Assembly: GCA_031288575.1 (NCBI GenBank)
Contig: JAITRD010000164.1
Span: forward strand, 1 to 9,342
Direction: 5' to 3'
DNA from: Treponema sp.
GTDB lineage: Bacteria; Spirochaetota; Spirochaetia; Treponematales; Breznakiellaceae
Length of the DNA: 9,342 nucleotides
Part shown: in pieces, positions 5,779-9,342 of the stretch
Layout of the letters: each line of letters begins with the position of its first letter
How positions within the stretch are numbered: position 1 is the stretch's first letter
Notes under the pieces: model-generated
The model's input: the letters and a program-made list of their open reading frames with translations, nothing else
Databases searched by the model: none
What the model was told of the DNA's origin: nothing
Translations under genes and position numbers: made by a program

Positions 5779-6058
5779 TTATCCAATTACCGCTGTGATT
5801 ATCCGTCATTATTACCTGAATATTCAAACATAACCTGAGTTAAAAGAACGTTTAAAATGCCATAGATGGGGTTTTCCAAAACCAGCCAAGCTTTGGGAAA
5901 ACCTCTATTACCTTTTGTCTTATTACTTTACTGCTTGCGTGTACTCCCTTCTGAAAATATTATAGAAAGGACTTATAAAGAAAGGTCCGCGAAAGATACG
6001 AATCGGCACGATATACCTATTGTTAATTATTTATATTCATTTTTTTATTAAGAATCTC
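5779..6058. other. Divergent intergenic region with an inverted repeat, no convincing gene
   Basis: This AT-rich stretch separates the PfkB-family gene from the HTH gene. It holds two A/G-ATTATCC octamers 20 bp apart (5777 and 5797) and an inverted repeat GGTTTTCC (5870-5877) / GGAAAACC (5896-5903) with a partly pairing interior. A 61-codon ORF at 5866-6051 has no Shine-Dalgarno and no recognisable features. In particular no HigB-type toxin gene is present upstream of the HigA-like gene. Confidence 0.6.
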
Positions 6059-6087
6059 TTGCAATGATATTATTGAATTGATATAAT
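6059..6087 (+). promoter_or_regulatory. Strong sigma-70-type promoter for the HigA-H1-like gene
   Basis: TTGCAA (6059-6064) and a perfect TATAAT (6082-6087) are separated by exactly 17 bp in AT-rich DNA. Transcription should begin near 6094, giving a leader of about 23 nt that includes AAGGAG (6105-6110), 6 nt ahead of ATG 6117. This is the best consensus promoter in the window. Confidence 0.75.
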
Positions 6088-6116
6088 AAAAAAATAAATA
6101 TTTTAAGGAGCTATTA

Positions 6117-6848
6117 ATGGCAAAACAGAATCTTAATGTTCCTTCCACGGTTTTAGCGAAACTAATGGAAGACTACGAACTTAATCCCTCAAAATTAGGC
6201 GCGGCTATCAACATTAATCAGGCGACTCTTCGGCTGATCCTGCAGGGGAAAGGCAAAATCTCTTGCCTTGTTGCCCTCAAACTCGCGAAATTTTTTGGCA
6301 ACACCGCGGAGTATTGGCTGAACCTGCAGAATCAATACGAGCTTGCCGAAGCGGCTAAAGACAAGGAATTAACCGCCGTCCTAAAAAGCATAAAAAAGGT
6401 AGCAAAGCCCCGTGCCGCGAAGAAAACGGCGGCAAAGGCTGATGACGCCAAGGCCAAAAAAAGCGGAAAAGCGGCGGCGGATTCCAAAAAAACAACCAAG
6501 ACGGCAGCCGGCAAAACCACCGCGACAAGGAGAACCGCCACAAGGAAATCGGCGGTGGAAAAGGCGGCGGAACCTAAGCCCACCGGCGCCAAGAGGGGCA
6601 GAAAGCCCAAGAACGCGGCGGCAGCTCCTGTTCCAGAGCCTGACCCCTCCGTTGCGTTTGAATCTGACGATATGCTTTACTCTGAACCCGTGTTTGATTC
6701 TGACGCTGTGTTTAACGCTGAATCCGCAATTGACGCTGAGGCTGAATCCGCATCCGATTCTCAGCGGGAAGAAGAAACGCCATCCGAGGGGGGAGAGGCT
6801 TTTTCCTCCTGTCCATTTTCAGAAACGGTTTACCGTCAGGAAGAATAG
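6117..6848 (+). CDS. HigA-family XRE HTH protein fused to a histone-H1-like basic region, AT-hook and acidic tail
   Basis: This is a 243-residue cytoplasmic DNA-binding protein. Residues about 8-80 form a HigA/VapI-type helix-turn-helix domain: V-P-S-T-V-L-A-K-L, then L-G-A-A-I-N-I-N-Q-A-T-L-R-L-I-L-Q-G-K, then A-L-K-L-A-K-F-F-G, and the family hallmark E-Y-W-L-N-L-Q-N-Q-Y. Residues about 90-170 are low-complexity Lys/Ala/Thr-rich like the tail of histone H1 or bacterial H1-like proteins, ending in an AT-hook core K-R-G-R-K-P-K (159-165). Residues 174-243 are strongly acidic with imperfect E-S/D-S-D-A repeats. HigA antitoxins are normally about 100 residues and follow higB; here no toxin gene adjoins. 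A nucleoid-associated or global regulatory role is therefore more likely than an antitoxin role, but this is inference. A strong promoter and a hairpin terminator bracket it as a single-gene unit. Confidence 0.85.
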   Translation: MAKQNLNVPSTVLAKLMEDYELNPSKLGAAININQATLRLILQGKGKISCLVALKLAKFFGNTAEYWLNLQNQYELAEAAKDKELTAVLKSIKKVAKPRAAKKTAAKADDAKAKKSGKAAADSKKTTKTAAGKTTATRRTATRKSAVEKAAEPKPTGAKRGRKPKNAAAAPVPEPDPSVAFESDDMLYSEPVFDSDAVFNAESAIDAEAESASDSQREEETPSEGGEAFSSCPFSETVYRQEE

Positions 6849-6879
6849 TATTTTTGGCAAAAATGTGGAAAACCACGGT

Positions 6880-6930
6880 AAGATTATCCTAAAACGAACC
6901 GTTGACCCGCGTTTTGGGATAATCTTTTAT
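6880..6930 (+). terminator. Intrinsic terminator-like hairpin after the HigA-H1-like gene
   Basis: AAGATTATCCTAAAACG (6880-6896) and CGTTTTGGGATAATCTT (6910-6926) pair over 17 bp with one T-G wobble around a 13-base loop, followed by a short T-rich run (CTTTTAT). It begins 31 nt after the stop codon. The stem is long and not very GC-rich for a terminator, so a regulatory or repeat function is also possible. Confidence 0.6.
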
Positions 6931-6933
6931 AAC

Positions 6934-6977
6934 AACGGATTACCCGGAGGGCGGATGTTCAGCCGGGATAATCCGTT
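6934..6977. repeat. Second tandem inverted repeat upstream of the sensor kinase
   Basis: AACGGATTACCCGG (6934-6947) pairs with CCGGGATAATCCGTT (6963-6977) over 14 bp with one bulged A, around a 15-base loop. It lies only 7 nt after the preceding hairpin and shares its GGATAATC motif. No T-tract follows, so it is probably not a terminator. Confidence 0.65.
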
Positions 6978-6983
6978 GGCTTG

Positions 6984-7014
6984 TTTGAAAAAAATCCCGG
7001 CTTTGAAAAAATCC
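6984..7014 (+). repeat. Short direct repeat ahead of the sensor kinase gene
   Basis: TTTGAAAAAAATCC (6984-6997) recurs as TTTGAAAAAATCC (7002-7014), 18 bp apart. It sits 57-87 bp before the kinase start, where a promoter or operator would be expected, but no convincing -35/-10 pair is seen. Confidence 0.4.
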
Positions 7015-7070
7015 TTTAGTCTTGTTTCTATGGTAACGATTTGTGTTTTCAAAGTTCCCAGGAGATTAGC

Positions 7071-9342
7071 ATGAAAAATATAAAAAGTTTGATAAAAAAT
7101 TTGCTTGATCGTTATTTTTTCGCGGAAAAAATTTCTATAGATATACGGGTATTGAATGCATTAGGACTTATCGGAATGACTTCGACGCTTATGGTCGTTA
7201 TTATCCGCATCATTATCGGCTCAAACTTAGTCCTGACCATCTCCCTGCTGGGGCTGTTTTTTTCCCTGGCCTGCATGCTGTTTATTGGGAACCTTTACCC
7301 AGGCCGCCGTATAGGTCTCCTGGTTACCCTCATAATCACGGGGGATATACTGTTTCCTGCCGCGTTTTTTCTCCTGGGCGGAGCGGACAGCGGCATGACC
7401 GCCTTCTTTGTGGCAAGCCAACTGCTGATATTTCTTCTGATCAAGGGAAAGCCTTTTATCCTGCTGTTCGGTCTTCATGTTCTCGTGATTATCTTCACCT
7501 ATTATGTTGGGTACCATTTTCCCTCCTTTGTCAAGCCCATGACCCCCCACCAGCAATTTTTAGATAATATCCAATCTATCCTCCTAAGCGGGCTGGCCAT
7601 AGGGTTTGCGATCAAATTCCAGGGCCAGGTCTACCTTAAAGAAAAAACAAAAACCGATAATTTCAGTAAAGAAATTCTAAAAAATGACAAGCTGCTTCGA
7701 ATGGTAAACGATACCGCGGCTATACTGCTTACAGCGGACGAAACCAAGTTTGAAAGCTCACTACAGATATGTATGGAAATACTGGCTGACTGCGTTGATG
7801 TTGATCATGTCTACATCTGGAAAAACCAAGTGGAACAGGACGGCCTCTACTATATTCAAAAAGCGGTCTGGAAAAAAGACTCAAGCCCCGGCAACGCAAT
7901 CATGGACAAGTTTGATTTCTCCTACAGCAACAGCCTTCCCGTGTGGGAAGAGCGGCTGCTCAACGGCGAATGTATAAACGGCCCAATCCGCGACCTGCCC
8001 TCGAAGGAATTTTTACGCCTGCATCCCTACGGCATCAAATCAATCCTGGTTATCCCGGTTTTTCTCCAGGAACGGTTTTGGGGCTTTATCAGTTTTGACG
8101 ACTGCCGGAATGAGCGGCAATTTTCCCCATCAGAGGAAAATATTCTGCGTTCCGGGAGTCTCCTCATGGTAAACGCCGTGGTGCGGAACGAAATGACCGC
8201 CAGCCTCATACGGGCGCGGGAAGAGGCCCTTTCCAGCACTAAGGCAAAAAGCGAATTCCTGGCGAACATGAGCCATGAAATGCGCACCCCCATGAACGCC
8301 ATCACCGGAATGACGATGATAGCAAAATCTTCGACCGATATAGACCAAAAAGATTATTGCTTAAAAAAAATTGAAGACGCTTCCACTCATCTTCTTGGAG
8401 TCATCAACGATATTCTTGACATGTCCAAGATAGAAGCCAACAAATTTGAGCTTTCACCGGAAAATTTCGATTTTGAAAAGATGCTTCAAAAAGTTGTAAA
8501 CGTGGTCAACCTCAAGATTGACGAGAAGGGGCAGAGCCTTCACATGCATATAGACCAGAATATCCCGCCGTTTCTCTACGGTGACGATCAGCGCCTTACC
8601 CAGGTTATCGCGAACCTCCTCTCCAATGCCGTAAAATTCACCCCGGAACAGGGAATCATACGGCTGGACACCAGTTTGGAAGACGAACAGAACGGGGTCT
8701 GCACTATACAGGTTAAGGTGACCGACACGGGCATAGGCATTGCGGAGGAACAGCAAAGGCGGCTCTTTACTTCCTTTGAGCAAGCCGACAGTAGCACTGC
8801 CCGTAAATTCGGCGGTACGGGGCTCGGACTTGCCATTTCCAAGCGTATCGTTGAAATGATGGAAGGCCGCATAGAGGTTACATCCGAATTGGGGAAAGGC
8901 TCTTCCTTCATCTTTACCGTAAAACTCAAACGCGGCAGGGATGAACGGGACGGTTTATTAAACCCCGGCGTCAATTGGAAGAACCTGCGTACCATGGTTG
9001 TGGATGACAATCCCGATATATGCGCGTATTTTGAACGTATTGCCGAACAATCCAACTTCTCCTGTGTTTCTGTTTTAAGCGGAGAAGACGCGCTGTCGGC
9101 GATCCGTGAATCAGGGCCCTTCGATATTTATTTTATAGACTGGAAAATGCCCGGCATGAACGGCATAGAACTTTCCCGGGAAATTAAGCGGCAAAACTCA
9201 AGCAACGCCGTAGTCATCATGATATCCGCCGCGGAATGGCATACTATCGAAGTGGAAGCCAGGAACGCGGGGGTAGACAAATTCCTTTCCAAGCCCCTCT
9301 TCTCTTCGGTTATCATCGACTCCATAACCGAATGTATTGGCG
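7071..9342 (+). CDS. Membrane hybrid sensor histidine kinase (6 TM, GAF, HisKA, HATPase, receiver), 3' end outside the window
   Basis: The frame is open from ATG 7071 to the window end (757 residues). AGGAG at 7060-7064 with 6 nt spacing supports the start. About six hydrophobic segments lie near residues 28-49, 53-72, 81-102, 110-125, 128-148 and 165-183, placing it in the inner membrane. A GAF-like sensor follows (about 205-375). The kinase core shows the H-box S-H-E-M-R-T-P with phospho-acceptor H402, N-box N-L-L-S-N (N519), G1 D-T-G-I-G-I (from D552) and G2 G-G-T-G-L-G-L (581-587). A receiver starts near residue 640 with the acidic pair D645/D646, phospho-acceptor D690 in F-I-D-W-K-M-P-G-M-N-G, and K741 in S-K-P. 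A further receiver or Hpt domain may lie beyond the window. No extracellular sensor domain is visible, so the signal is sensed in the membrane or cytoplasm. The ligand is unknown. Confidence 0.95.
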   Translation, partial: MKNIKSLIKNLLDRYFFAEKISIDIRVLNALGLIGMTSTLMVVIIRIIIGSNLVLTISLLGLFFSLACMLFIGNLYPGRRIGLLVTLIITGDILFPAAFFLLGGADSGMTAFFVASQLLIFLLIKGKPFILLFGLHVLVIIFTYYVGYHFPSFVKPMTPHQQFLDNIQSILLSGLAIGFAIKFQGQVYLKEKTKTDNFSKEILKNDKLLRMVNDTAAILLTADETKFESSLQICMEILADCVDVDHVYIWKNQVEQDGLYYIQKAVWKKDSSPGNAIMDKFDFSYSNSLPVWEERLLNGECINGPIRDLPSKEFLRLHPYGIKSILVIPVFLQERFWGFISFDDCRNERQFSPSEENILRSGSLLMVNAVVRNEMTASLIRAREEALSSTKAKSEFLANMSHEMRTPMNAITGMTMIAKSSTDIDQKDYCLKKIEDASTHLLGVINDILDMSKIEANKFELSPENFDFEKMLQKVVNVVNLKIDEKGQSLHMHIDQNIPPFLYGDDQRLTQVIANLLSNAVKFTPEQGIIRLDTSLEDEQNGVCTIQVKVTDTGIGIAEEQQRRLFTSFEQADSSTARKFGGTGLGLAISKRIVEMMEGRIEVTSELGKGSSFIFTVKLKRGRDERDGLLNPGVNWKNLRTMVVDDNPDICAYFERIAEQSNFSCVSVLSGEDALSAIRESGPFDIYFIDWKMPGMNGIELSREIKRQNSSNAVVIMISAAEWHTIEVEARNAGVDKFLSKPLFSSVIIDSITECIG

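Noticed and set aside
5866..6051. 61-aa ORF in the divergent region, considered as a small toxin (HigB-like)
   Set aside because: It has no Shine-Dalgarno, begins inside an inverted repeat and shows none of the HigB/RelE motifs.
6412..7074. 220-aa + strand ORF in another frame, ending on the sensor kinase start
   Set aside because: It is a shadow of the Lys/Ala-rich and acidic coding region, with biased Arg/Pro-rich composition and no Shine-Dalgarno. It also crosses both hairpins.

Overview
The window looks like part of a spirochaete chromosome, most likely a host-associated Treponema. This is inferred from near-identical tetratricopeptide repeats of the D-Y-D-R-A-I-x-D-Y-T-E-A-I-R-L-D-P type, a multi-domain membrane hybrid histidine kinase, moderate GC with AT-rich promoters, and a GC-rich hairpin-forming intergenic repeat. 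No rRNA or other marker gene is present, so the genus is not proven.

Layout. (1) 1-477: the 3' end of a TPR gene made of 102-bp tandem repeats. It ends abruptly at what looks like a frameshift, followed by a GC-rich repeat element (498-640) and a short TPR-like scrap (654-674). (2) 772-4292: a tight four-gene + strand operon encoding a small TerY-C-like zinc protein, a Ser/Thr-kinase-like protein with a zinc ribbon, a vWA protein (TerY-like) and a PP2C-type phosphatase. This is the composition of the TerY-P 'phosphorylation triad', with the metal-binding TerY-C module as its own gene. (3) 4293-4497: a convergent intergenic region with a perfect palindrome and a second, inverted copy of the GC-rich element (4349-4469). 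The cassette therefore lies between two inverted element copies. (4) 4498-5706 (-): a PfkB-family carbohydrate/nucleoside kinase with a longer than usual N-terminal part. (5) 5707-6116: a divergent promoter region. (6) 6117-6848: an unusual HigA-like HTH protein carrying a histone-H1-like Lys/Ala-rich region, an AT-hook and an acidic tail; no HigB toxin gene adjoins it. (7) 6849-7070: two tandem long hairpins and a direct repeat. (8) 7071-9342: a hybrid sensor kinase (6 TM, GAF, HisKA, HATPase, receiver) that runs off the window end.

How the genes may work together. The kinase and PP2C phosphatase probably form an opposing pair that acts on a shared target. The vWA protein, through its intact MIDAS metal site, and the zinc protein would be the scaffold, sensor or substrate. 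Families of this kind are linked by comparative genomics to Ter stress systems and have been reported among anti-phage candidates. No TerC/TerD-type gene is seen in this window. The downstream sensor kinase and the HTH/H1-like protein are separate transcription units. The best candidates for new biology are the inverted-repeat-bracketed cassette with a stand-alone TerY-C protein, and the HigA-H1-AT-hook-acidic fusion.
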